This document shows positions 1 to 7,413 of a DNA stretch of 64,000 bases, in pieces. Every line of letters begins with the position of its first letter. Positions within the stretch are counted from its first letter, which is position 1. This DNA comes from Amycolatopsis sp. NBC_01480 (GTDB lineage Bacteria > Actinomycetota > Actinomycetes > Mycobacteriales > Pseudonocardiaceae), in assembly GCF_036227205.1 (NCBI RefSeq), contig NZ_CP109442.1, forward strand, positions 186,001 to 250,000, read 5' to 3'. The translations under genes and the position numbers were made by a program. The notes beneath the pieces are model-generated. The model had not been told where the DNA came from. It saw nothing but the letters and a program-made list of their open reading frames with translations, and searched no databases.

Positions 1-814
1 AGAAATCGTGCGGGAGATCCGGGAACTGCCGGTGCCGCACCGTGATCGGCGCTTCGGCCAGCTGCCGCACCCAGGCGATGCCTTCGTCACGCAGCACGTC
101 GCAGCCCGCCGTCACGAGCGCGCAGTCCGGCAGCCGGGCCAGCTCGATTTCCGGTAACACGAACGGATCGAAGGCGCGGCCGGTGAAAAACGGCCTGAGG
201 ATCGAGGTGAAACCCCGCATCGCGGCCCGGTCGAGGAAGTAACCCTCCCCGAACGTCCGGTAGGACTCACGCTCGGTGTGCAGGTCCAGGACCGGGTAGA
301 TCAGCACGAGGCGCGAGAAGACGCCGGGCAGCACCCGCAGGCTCAGGTAGAGCGACAGCAGTCCGCCGACGCTGTCCCCGGCGAGGACGAGTTCCCGGTC
401 CCCCAGCTCTTCGCACCGCGCCGCGAGGTGTTTTCCCAGCTGCGCCACCGACTCTTCGACGTCGTACTCTGGCGCCTTCAGGTAGTCGAAGGCCTCCACC
501 GGCGCGTGCAAGGCGGTCGCCAACGTGCGCAGGAACGGCCGGAAGGTGTCGGTCGAGTAGTAGACCATTCCGCCGCCGTGGATGTAGAAGACGTGCGGGG
601 CGGCCTCGGCTTCCTGCGCCGGCCGGACGAGCACCGAATGCGCGCCCGCCTCGACCGACGCGCCGTCGTCCGGCTCAGCGCCGCCGAAGCGCGAAATCCA
701 CCGCTCGGCGTTCGCCCGGTCCACCGTGAGCGAACCGGTGGACGCCGGCACCGCCATCAGCTTCCGGGCGGCGGCCAGCCGCGCGAACTCGGCGTTCAGC
801 AGCCGCTCAGCCAT
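1..814 (-). CDS. HSL-type alpha/beta-hydrolase, C-terminus cut by window edge
   Basis: Serine hydrolase of the hormone-sensitive-lipase type, expected to cleave ester or amide bonds in the cytoplasm; no signal peptide is visible. Reading from the ATG at 814, the oxyanion-hole motif HGGG sits in YIHGGGMVYYS and the nucleophile elbow is GDSVGG. The window ends just after LPHDF, whose His is the likely catalytic base, so only the last residues are missing. The start codon lies inside the end of the adenylation gene (8-base overlap), which implies translational coupling. In this cluster it could release or trim an activated product, but that is inference. The family is firm; the substrate is unknown. 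Confidence 0.85.
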   Translation of the reverse strand, partial: MAERLLNAEFARLAAARKLMAVPASTGSLTVDRANAERWISRFGGAEPDDGASVEAGAHSVLVRPAQEAEAAPHVFYIHGGGMVYYSTDTFRPFLRTLATALHAPVEAFDYLKAPEYDVEESVAQLGKHLAARCEELGDRELVLAGDSVGGLLSLYLSLRVLPGVFSRLVLIYPVLDLHTERESYRTFGEGYFLDRAAMRGFTSILRPFFTGRAFDPFVLPEIELARLPDCALVTAGCDVLRDEGIAWVRQLAEAPITVRHRQFPDLPHDF

Positions 815-2462
815 CGCTGGGCTCGGCTTTTCCTTCGGGCGTCAGGACAAAGTGGTTCGCGCTCGAATCCTGGGCCGCCTCGGCGAGCCTTCGCATCAGC
901 CGGCTCTCGTCCGTCTTCCCGGTTGAGGACACGGTCAGCTCGGGTGACCAGGCGACCAGGCCCGGGCGCATGTACTCGGGCAGCAGGTCGGCCAGCAGCC
1001 GCTCGACGTCGGCCAGCACCGCCTGGTCCGGCGCCATCACCACGAGGGCGATCACGTCGCGGCCGCGGCGCGGGACCAGCGCGACCGCCGCCCGGCCGAC
1101 GCCCGGGCAGCCCAGCGCGAGCTGCCGGATCTCGCCCAGGTGGATGCGGCGGCCGGCGAGCTTCACCTCGTCGTCGTTGCGGCCGTGGAACACGAGGTCG
1201 CCGTTTTCGTCGTAACTGCACAGGTCGCCCGTGCGGTAGTAACGGACTCCGTCGACCTCGACCACGCGGCGGGCGGTCTCCTCCGGCTGGCCGAAGTAAC
1301 CCAGCATCACCTGCTCGCCGCCGATCCACAGCTCGCCGACCTGGCCGGGCTCGCGGACCTCGGCCCCGTTCGTCACCAGGCGTGCCGCCACCCCGCGCAG
1401 GGGCTTGCCGATCGGGTACGAGCTGGTGCGCTCCGGTTCGGCTCGCTTGATCTCATGGGCGACGCAGACGATCGTCGCCTCGGTCGGTCCGTAGACGTTG
1501 ATCACCCGCACCTCGGGCAGCTGGGTCTTCCAGGTGGTGATCACGCCGGGGTCGCAGACCTCCGCGCCGGTCATCACCATCTCCAGCCCGGGGAACTTCT
1601 CCCGGGTGACCTGCCGCCCGCCTTCGGTGATCATGGTCAGCAGCGTGGACACCGCGATCAGGTGCGTGATCCGCTCGCGGGTGATGACCGCGCGCATGAC
1701 CGCGCCGGCGTGCACGCCGCGGAACTGGTGGACGTACGCGCCCAGCGAAAGCGGCAGCAGCGTGTCCTCGATCGACACGTCGAAGTGGAACGGCGACAGG
1801 CTGAAAACCCTTGAGGCGGGCGTGAACCGGAGCACTTCGTTGTGGTTCCCGAAGTACGCGACCAGGCTGGCGACACTGATCTCGACGCCCTTCGGCGTTC
1901 CCGTCGACCCCGAGGTGAAGATGATGTACGCCGTGTCCTCGGGCTCGTGCGCCACGGCCGGCCGCTCCGGGGCGGGACCCGCAAGGATCGCGTCAAGCTG
2001 CGTCCGGCCCGCCCAGCCGACGTCGGTCACCACCGGATCCCGGTCGTCCAGCGCGAGCACGGCCCGCGGTTCCAGCCGGTCGAGCAGGGCGGTCAGCCGG
2101 GCGGCCGGTTGCGCGGCGTCGAGCGGGACGTAAACGGCGCCGCACTTCCAGATCCCGATGGCGAGGCCGGGCATCAGCGCGCTTTTCCCGGCCAGGATCG
2201 CCACCCGGTCACCGCGGCGGACGCCCGCTTCGGTCAGCCAGGCCGCGAGTGCCCGGGCTTGCTGCTCCAGCTCGGCGAACGTGAGCCCGCCGCGCCCGTC
2301 GTGGACCGCCGGGCGGTCCGGCCAGTTGCTCGCCGCGGCCTGGACGAGGTCGCCGAGCGCGGGCGCCGGGGCGGCCCGGTCGGCGGGGTCGAGCGACCAC
2401 GGCGGCAACAAGGCCGGTGACGCCGCCGGAACCACGCTCTCCGCCACGAAAATCTCCGTCAC
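807..2462 (-). CDS. Stand-alone amino-acid adenylation enzyme (NRPS A-domain type)
   Basis: A 551-residue ATP-dependent enzyme that should activate an amino acid as its aminoacyl-AMP. NRPS core motifs occur in order: A3 FTSGSTGTPKG near residues 182-192, A4 FHFDVSIED near 225-233, A5 NVYGPTEAT near 322-330, A7 YRTGDL near 409-414, A8 GRNDDEVKLAGRRIHLGEI near 427-445, and an A10 lysine in TGKTDESRL near the C-terminus. The Asp in FDVS (about 228) is the residue that usually holds the alpha-amino group, favouring an amino-acid substrate. No carrier or condensation domain is fused and none is seen nearby. The GTG start at 2462 overlaps the GNAT stop by 4 bases and is preferred over long upstream extensions that run through other genes. 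A trans-acting loading enzyme or amide ligase is equally possible. Confidence 0.9.
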   Translation of the reverse strand: MTEIFVAESVVPAASPALLPPWSLDPADRAAPAPALGDLVQAAASNWPDRPAVHDGRGGLTFAELEQQARALAAWLTEAGVRRGDRVAILAGKSALMPGLAIGIWKCGAVYVPLDAAQPAARLTALLDRLEPRAVLALDDRDPVVTDVGWAGRTQLDAILAGPAPERPAVAHEPEDTAYIIFTSGSTGTPKGVEISVASLVAYFGNHNEVLRFTPASRVFSLSPFHFDVSIEDTLLPLSLGAYVHQFRGVHAGAVMRAVITRERITHLIAVSTLLTMITEGGRQVTREKFPGLEMVMTGAEVCDPGVITTWKTQLPEVRVINVYGPTEATIVCVAHEIKRAEPERTSSYPIGKPLRGVAARLVTNGAEVREPGQVGELWIGGEQVMLGYFGQPEETARRVVEVDGVRYYRTGDLCSYDENGDLVFHGRNDDEVKLAGRRIHLGEIRQLALGCPGVGRAAVALVPRRGRDVIALVVMAPDQAVLADVERLLADLLPEYMRPGLVAWSPELTVSSTGKTDESRLMRRLAEAAQDSSANHFVLTPEGKAEPSDG

Positions 2463-2932
2463 GAAAGGTCCAGCCCCTCGATTTCGTAGGTGAACCGGGC
2501 CTTGGCTTTGGCCGTCGCGCCCATGCGCCGGTAGAAGCCGATGCCCAGTTCGTTGTCCGGCGGCGTCTGCCATTCGGCCCAGTCGCAGCGGTGGGCGGCG
2601 GCGAATTCCCGCAGCCGCTCGAAGAACGCGCGGCCGAGCCCCATCCGGCGATAGGGCTCGCGCAGGTAGAGGCAATCCAGGTAGGCGAACGGCTTCGCGC
2701 TCCAGGTGGCGAAGTCGACGGTGACGGTCATGAAGCCACAGGGCTCCCCGTTGTCGGTCGCCATCCAGCCGTGCAGCGCGGGCTGCTCCGAGAACATCGC
2801 CGTATGCCAGCGCCCGACCTGGCCGTCCTCGCGGAAATCCGCCTTTTCGTACACCGCGTGCTCGCGGCACAGCTCCAGCAGCGCGTCCAGCTGACCGGGT
2901 TCGATCGGCTGCACTTTGATGTCGTGGTTCAT
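2459..2932 (-). CDS. GNAT-family N-acetyltransferase
   Basis: Predicted 157-residue acyl-CoA-dependent N-acyltransferase. The acetyl-CoA pyrophosphate loop is visible as YRRMGLGRAFFERL about 90 residues in, followed by a typical GNAT C-terminus (IGFYRRMGA). The ATG at 2932 overlaps the preceding stop in an ATGA junction, and its own stop overlaps the GTG of the adenylation gene, so four left-operon genes are translated as one coupled unit. GNATs acylate free amines or hydrazines in several hydrazine pathways, so protection of a hydrazine intermediate is a reasonable but untested role. The acceptor cannot be read from the sequence. Confidence 0.85.
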   Translation of the reverse strand: MNHDIKVQPIEPGQLDALLELCREHAVYEKADFREDGQVGRWHTAMFSEQPALHGWMATDNGEPCGFMTVTVDFATWSAKPFAYLDCLYLREPYRRMGLGRAFFERLREFAAAHRCDWAEWQTPPDNELGIGFYRRMGATAKAKARFTYEIEGLDLS

Positions 2933-3393
2933 ACCCATCCCGAGAAAGTCATGCCGAGGTACGCGTCGAGCGAATCCTGGTCGAGCTTGCCGCGCGCGAG
3001 CACCGTCTTGACCCAGGCGTCGCGCTCGAACTTCAGCACCTCGAGCTCCCAGACGCAGGCGATCACGGCCCGTTCGGCCAGGGGCTCGAACGCCGCGCCC
3101 CCGGCCGAGCCGCGCACCCAGTGCTTGAGCATGTTGGCGTCGAACCACTGGCTGACCAGCAGGTAGTCGCCGTCTCCGCCGCGGTGCAGGATCACGAAGC
3201 CGGCCGGGTGGTCCTCGGGTTCCGGCGGTTCGAGCAGCACCGAGGCGACCTGCTGTCGCAGCCACTCCGGCGACGGCGGGGTGTCGGCGTCCACCGGGTC
3301 CGCGAAGATGCCGTACGCCTTCAGGGCCCGGCCGCGCACGTCCAGCGGCGGGAGTGCCTTGACCAGGCGCGGCGAGTACGTCAGCGAGTTCAC
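2929..3393 (-). CDS. Uncharacterised protein, first main gene of the left operon
   Basis: A 154-residue soluble protein that I do not recognise with certainty. It begins MNSLTYSPRLVKALPPLD and contains the segments YLLVSQWFDANMLKHW and ACVWELEVLKFERDAWV; there is no signal peptide, membrane segment or nucleotide-binding motif. The chosen start is the GTG at 3393, because a 14-codon ORF ends exactly on it (GTGA overlap) and that small ORF has the good ribosome binding site. The stop overlaps the GNAT start. Position and tight coupling make it a dedicated cluster protein, but no function can be assigned from motifs. Confidence 0.7.
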   Translation of the reverse strand: MNSLTYSPRLVKALPPLDVRGRALKAYGIFADPVDADTPPSPEWLRQQVASVLLEPPEPEDHPAGFVILHRGGDGDYLLVSQWFDANMLKHWVRGSAGGAAFEPLAERAVIACVWELEVLKFERDAWVKTVLARGKLDQDSLDAYLGMTFSGWV

Positions 3394-3434
3394 CGGACGG
3401 CGCCCCCGCCGGCCGGCCGTGCAGTGTTGCTCAT
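3390..3434 (-). CDS. Candidate 14-residue leader ORF coupled to the left operon
   Basis: An ATG at 3434 opens a 14-codon frame (MSNTARPAGGGAVR) whose TGA overlaps the GTG start of the next gene by four bases. Upstream on the minus strand is GGAGG about 11 bases before the ATG, whereas the downstream GTG has only a weak G-rich stretch. The arrangement matches the other junctions in this operon and suggests ribosomes load here first. It could be a simple coupling leader or a coincidence; no precursor-peptide features such as a double-glycine site are evident. Confidence 0.4.
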   Translation of the reverse strand: MSNTARPAGGGAVR

Positions 3435-3803
3435 GCGCTCGTTCGCCTCCGAAATGCCCGGATCGTCGAAACGCGATTAATCGCGTTTGATTTCCCGAAG
3501 ATCATTCTGCTACCCGCGGCGGATCCGCCGACGATCTTTTTTCCATCGCCCCTCAGCCCGCACAAAGTTCCCACCCCTGAACCATTGGCCGTCGCCCATC
3601 CTTGCCAGGCCCGGCCGGGCATGTCAAGCCCCGTCCGGTGATCGGAATTCACTCCACAATCACTTCGATAAATGTCGTTACGTCACCGGACGAATACCCG
3701 CAACCACCCGGCCCAACCCCTAGACTGTCCGAGTGAACCCCAATCCGTCCGCTTGAAAGGATCAAGTGTGCCTGGCTAGCCTGGCGAAGCAGGCAGGGGG
3801 AAG
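3435..3803. promoter_or_regulatory. Divergent promoter region of the hydrazine cluster
   Basis: About 370 bases between the two divergent operons, visibly richer in A/T than the flanking genes, as expected of a bidirectional promoter. It holds the 20-bp palindrome at 3469-3488. Just before the right operon there is a small hairpin whose TGCCTG/CAGGCA arms lie within about 3769-3795. No regulator gene lies in either operon. The 73-residue minus frame at 3431-3652 has no domain signature and is not called. Confidence 0.6.
3469..3488. promoter_or_regulatory. 20-bp perfect palindrome, likely operator
   Basis: The half-site AAACGCGATT is followed directly by its exact reverse complement, giving a 20-bp perfect palindrome about 35 bases upstream of the left-operon 14-codon ORF and within the shared intergenic region. 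It lacks a spacer, so it is more likely a dimeric repressor site than a transcript hairpin. Which protein binds it is unknown; the nearest regulator in the window is the LAL protein at 14380-17094. Confidence 0.55.
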
Positions 3804-4295
3804 GTGTGCTTTCTGATGTTCGATTATCGGGCTCCGGACGTGATCGACAGTCCGGCCATTCGGTCCATCGCGGTGCAGGACAATGGTGCATACCGTAATA
3901 GCACTGGATATTATCTTACCTTCTTTCGCGACTTCCCGCGAACTTCATTGGTGGCCACCGACGGGAAGCGGCCGATCGGCTTCGTCATCGGGTACCGCCG
4001 TCCGGCCGAACCCGGCGACTACGTGATCGCCCAGCACGCCCTGCTCCCGGACTTCGACACGGTCGAGGCCAGGACGTCGCTGCTGACCACGGCGATCCGC
4101 GGGCAGGTCCGCGCCGGCGCCCGGCGCGTGGAGCTGGCCGTACCCGACCGCGACCGGACCACCCTGGCCGCCCTCGAGCGGGTCGCCGAAGAGCAGGGCG
4201 CACGGGTGGAAACCGCCGGACGGCCGGCGACGACCGCCGGGCCACCCGATTGTTCACTTTTTCTACTGGGGCCGTTCACGCCCGCAGCCAACTGA
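3804..4295 (+). CDS. EctA-like GNAT acetyltransferase with degenerate acetyl-CoA loop
   Basis: A 163-residue protein resembling L-2,4-diaminobutyrate acetyltransferase (EctA) in its first two thirds: YLTFFRDFPRTSLVATDG followed by GFVIGYRRP matches the EctA pattern around the conserved CRDF/TSVVA and GFVTGY segments. The usual RxxGxG/A loop that grips acetyl-CoA is not present where expected (LLTTAIRGQVRAGARRV), so the activity may be altered or lost. Start is ambiguous: GTG at 3804 sits close behind GGGGGAAG, while ATG at 3816 is the alternative. It leads the right operon, with a 75-base gap before the lysine hydroxylase. With the EctB/Dat-like aminotransferase downstream it hints that diaminobutyrate is a building block. 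Confidence 0.65.
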   Translation: MCFLMFDYRAPDVIDSPAIRSIAVQDNGAYRNSTGYYLTFFRDFPRTSLVATDGKRPIGFVIGYRRPAEPGDYVIAQHALLPDFDTVEARTSLLTTAIRGQVRAGARRVELAVPDRDRTTLAALERVAEEQGARVETAGRPATTAGPPDCSLFLLGPFTPAAN

Positions 4296-4370
4296 TCACG
4301 AACCAGGATTCCACCCGAGCACGCCGGCGCCGCAGTGCGTGCTGCCCTTTTTTCGGCATCAATCCGATTG

Positions 4371-5690
4371 GTGACAAAGACAGTGGATGTAGACGTCCTT
4401 GGTATTGGATTCGGTCCGGCCAACATCGCGACCGCGATAGCGATCGAGGAACTCGGCGTCGATGTCTCGGCGGTCTTCCTCGAACGCCGCCCGGGCCCCA
4501 GCTGGCAATCCGCGATGATGCTGGACGGGAGCGACATCCAGCACAACGCGGTCCGGGACCTCGCGTTGCCGCGAAACCCACGCAGCCGCTACACGTTCCT
4601 CAACTATCTCTTCGAGCACGAGCGGCTGTTCGAGTACCTCAACGTCGGGCTGCCGTTCCCGCTGCGCAAGGACTACGCGCGTTACGTGATCTGGGCGGCC
4701 GAGCAGTTCGCCGGCCAGGTCCGTTACGGCAGCTCGGTCACGACCCTGGACACGGTCACCGAAGCGGGCGAAGACCTCGTCGAAGCGACGCTGGCCGACG
4801 GTTCGGTGATCCGGGCGCGCGCCGCCGTCGTCGCGCCGGGCCGGGCCCCGCGCATTCCCGCCGTTTTCCAGGGCGTCGATGACCCGCGGGTGTTCCACCT
4901 GACCGACTACCTCAACCGGGTCGGCGAGCTGGCCAGGATCGAGCGGCCCCGGGTGGCCGTGATCGGCGGGAGTCAGAGCGCGGTGGAGCTCACCATCGAC
5001 CTGAACAAACGGCTGCAGTACGTGCCGGGTGCCGAGGTGCACAACATCATGCGCGGCTTCGGGTACCGGCAGAAGGACCTCAGCCCGTTCACCAACGAGG
5101 TCTTCTACCCCAGCTTCATCGACTACTTCTACGACAGCAGCGAGCAGTCCAAGCGAGAGCTCTCCGAGGAGCTGCGCTTCACCAACTACTCGGCCGCCGA
5201 CAGCGACGTGATCCAGGCGCTGTACACCACGATGTACGAGCAGGGCCTCGACGGCGACAACCGGATCAAGCTGGTGCGCAACACGGCGATCGAGTCCTGC
5301 GCGGTCGAGCCGGACGGGATCACGCTGCGGCTGCGCGAGGTGCACCGCGGCACCGTCGACCAGGAGCGCTTCGACGCGATCGTGCTCGCCACCGGCTTCG
5401 TCGACCTGACCGACGTGCAGGGCGAGCAGTTCCTGCCCACGGTGCTGTCCGGGATCGCGCCGAAGGTGGGACGCACCGAGTCCGGGCACGCCATGGTCGG
5501 GCGCGAGTACGAGCTCGGCGCCGCGCCGGGCGGCACGCTGCCCCCGATCTACCTCAACGGGCTCTGCGAGACGACCCACGGCCTCGGCGACGCCGGCTCG
5601 TTCAGCCTGCTTTCGCTGCGCGCGACGACCATCGCCGAAAGCCTCGCGAAGGTCTTCACCTCGCTCAAAACGACCGCGGCGGGGGCATGA
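4371..5690 (+). CDS. L-lysine/ornithine N-monooxygenase, likely lysine N6-hydroxylase
   Basis: Flavin N-hydroxylating monooxygenase of the IucD/SidA class (439 residues from GTG 4371). It has the FAD motif GIGFGPANIA near residue 11, the segment SDIQHNAVRDLALPRNPRS followed by YTFLNYLFEHERLF that matches the substrate-proximal region of lysine/ornithine hydroxylases, the NADPH motif VIGGSQSAVEL near 198, and ATGF near 340. It should convert L-lysine (or ornithine) to the N-hydroxy amino acid with O2 and NADPH. In hydrazine pathways this is the Spb38 role. No clear ribosome binding site settles the start; GTG 4383 and GTG 4335 are in frame too. Its stop overlaps the aminotransferase ATG by four bases. 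Confidence 0.88.
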   Translation: MTKTVDVDVLGIGFGPANIATAIAIEELGVDVSAVFLERRPGPSWQSAMMLDGSDIQHNAVRDLALPRNPRSRYTFLNYLFEHERLFEYLNVGLPFPLRKDYARYVIWAAEQFAGQVRYGSSVTTLDTVTEAGEDLVEATLADGSVIRARAAVVAPGRAPRIPAVFQGVDDPRVFHLTDYLNRVGELARIERPRVAVIGGSQSAVELTIDLNKRLQYVPGAEVHNIMRGFGYRQKDLSPFTNEVFYPSFIDYFYDSSEQSKRELSEELRFTNYSAADSDVIQALYTTMYEQGLDGDNRIKLVRNTAIESCAVEPDGITLRLREVHRGTVDQERFDAIVLATGFVDLTDVQGEQFLPTVLSGIAPKVGRTESGHAMVGREYELGAAPGGTLPPIYLNGLCETTHGLGDAGSFSLLSLRATTIAESLAKVFTSLKTTAAGA

Positions 5691-7039
5691 GCACCTCACT
5701 CGGCGCCGGCCTGCGGCCGGACGTGCGCACCGCGATCCCCGGCCCCAAATCGGCGGAACTGCTGGCACGGCAGGAGGAGCGCGAGTCCAACGCCCGCTCG
5801 TACCCGCGGCGGCTGCCGGTCGCGCTCGAACGGGGCCTGGGCGCCTACGTGGAAGACGTGGACGGCAACGTCTTCCTCGACTTCCTGGCCGGCGCCGGCG
5901 TGCTCGCCCTCGGGCACAGCCATCCCGAGGTAGTCGCCGCAGTCGAGGAACAGCTGGGCAAGCTGGTGCACGGCCTGGACCTGCCGACGCCGATCAAGGA
6001 CCGGTTCACCGAAGCGCACCTGGCGCTGCTGCCCGAATCCATGCGGTCCACCACCAAAATCCACTTCTGCGGGCCGACCGGCGCCAACGCGGTGGAGGCG
6101 GCGCTCAAGCTGTGCAAGTCCCACACCGGGCGCTCGGACATCATCTCGTTCCAGGGCGGCTTCCACGGCTCGACGCACGGCGCGATGGCCGTCACCGGGC
6201 TGGTCGGGCCGAAGGCGGCGGTGCCCGGCGGGATGCCGGGCGCGCACTTCTTCCCGTACTCCCACTGTTTCCGGTGCCCGCTGGGGCTGACGCCCACCAG
6301 CTGTGACACGAATTGCGCCACATATCTGGAAAACAGCCTCCGCGACACCCACGGCGGGATCCCGAAGCCGGCCGCTGTGCTGCTGGAGCTGGTGCAGGGC
6401 GAAGGCGGCGTGATCCCGGCGACGCAGGCGTTCGCCACCAGGGTCGCCCGGCTGGCGCGCGAGCTGGACGTGCCGCTGATCGTCGACGAGATCCAGACCG
6501 GCTACGGCCGCACCGGCTCGTGGTTCGCCTTCGAGCGGTACGGGCTGGAGCCGGACGTGGTGCTCGCGTCCAAGGCGGCGGGCGGCATCGGCCTGCCGAT
6601 TTCGGTGATGTTCTACCACCGGCGGCTCGACACCTGGAGCGCCGGCGCGCACATCGGCACCTTCCGCGGGCACCAGCTCGCCTTCGCCGCCAGCGTGGCC
6701 GCGCTCGAGGTGATGCGACGGGACGACGTGCTGGGCAACGTCGCCGCCCGCGCCGAGCAGCTGCGCGCGGGCCTGGACTCGCTCGCGCTGAGGCATCCGG
6801 AAATCGGGGACGTGCGGGGCGTCGGGCTGATGCTCGGGATGGAGATCGTCGACCCGCTGACCGGTGCGCCCGACCCGGCGCGAGCGGCGGCGATCCAGCA
6901 GGCCGCACTGCGGCTGGGGCTGATCGTCGAACTCGGCGGACGCGGCGACGCGGTCGTGCGGCTGCTGCCGCCGCTCACGATCGACCACGAAACCGCCGGG
7001 CTCGCGCTGGAGATCCTGACCGAAGCCGTAGCCGGCTGA
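5687..7039 (+). CDS. Class III aminotransferase, diaminobutyrate/lysine-epsilon type
   Basis: A PLP enzyme of 450 residues. The cofactor-binding Asp is in IVDEIQTGYGR (D267) and the Schiff-base Lys in VLASKAAGGIGLP (about K296); FCGPTGANAVEAALKL is the diagnostic PLP-phosphate region. A Cys-rich insert (HCFRCPLG, then CDTNCATYLE) is typical of the PvdH/Dat-type diaminobutyrate-2-oxoglutarate aminotransferases. It probably makes L-2,4-diaminobutyrate from aspartate semialdehyde. An alternative, attractive here, is return of 2-aminoadipate 6-semialdehyde, the expected by-product of hydrazine release, to lysine. Translation is coupled to the hydroxylase by an ATGA overlap. Confidence 0.88.
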   Translation: MSTSLGAGLRPDVRTAIPGPKSAELLARQEERESNARSYPRRLPVALERGLGAYVEDVDGNVFLDFLAGAGVLALGHSHPEVVAAVEEQLGKLVHGLDLPTPIKDRFTEAHLALLPESMRSTTKIHFCGPTGANAVEAALKLCKSHTGRSDIISFQGGFHGSTHGAMAVTGLVGPKAAVPGGMPGAHFFPYSHCFRCPLGLTPTSCDTNCATYLENSLRDTHGGIPKPAAVLLELVQGEGGVIPATQAFATRVARLARELDVPLIVDEIQTGYGRTGSWFAFERYGLEPDVVLASKAAGGIGLPISVMFYHRRLDTWSAGAHIGTFRGHQLAFAASVAALEVMRRDDVLGNVAARAEQLRAGLDSLALRHPEIGDVRGVGLMLGMEIVDPLTGAPDPARAAAIQQAALRLGLIVELGGRGDAVVRLLPPLTIDHETAGLALEILTEAVAG

Positions 7040-7059
7040 CCGCCGAGAGGAAACACCCG

Positions 7060-7413
7060 ATGCTGATCGACAACCGGGCGGACCTGACCTTCCAACCGGA
7101 CTACAACGTGCACGCCCAGCGGCTCACCCGGCTGCAGGACGAACCCTACGAAGGCGGCGCCTGGGTCCGGGTGGCCCCCGGCGACACGATGACCGAGCAC
7201 GTGAACCCCGGCGGCGAGACCGAGATCTTCTACTTCCTCGAAGGCACCGGCCGGATGACGGTCGGGGACGACACCACGACCGTGGGCCGCGGCGACACCG
7301 TGCTCATCCCGCCGGACACGAAACACGTGCTGGTCAACGAAAGCGACGCACCGCTGCTGGCGCTGGCCCTGTGGTGGGGCGGGGAAACCCACGTCCGGAC
7401 CGCGGTCTCGTGA
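7060..7413 (+). CDS. Single-domain cupin, predicted N-N bond forming partner
   Basis: A 117-residue one-domain cupin. Likely metal ligands are H47 in TEHVNPGG, E53 or E55 in GETEIFYFLEG, and H89 in PPDTKHVLV, matching the two cupin motifs. In the known hydrazine synthases (Spb40, Tri28 and PyrN types) a cupin of this kind is fused to a MetRS-like domain and rearranges the aminoacyl ester of N6-hydroxylysine into an N-N bond. Here it is a separate gene from the MetRS-like protein at 9192. GAGAGG about 9 bases upstream supports the ATG at 7060. The stop overlaps the GTG of the flavoenzyme. Confidence 0.85.
   Translation: MLIDNRADLTFQPDYNVHAQRLTRLQDEPYEGGAWVRVAPGDTMTEHVNPGGETEIFYFLEGTGRMTVGDDTTTVGRGDTVLIPPDTKHVLVNESDAPLLALALWWGGETHVRTAVS

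Noticed and set aside
3804..7039. Ectoine biosynthesis
   Set aside because: EctA- and EctB-like genes are present but EctC is missing, the EctA-like protein lacks its acetyl-CoA loop, and the genes are separated by an N-hydroxylase.
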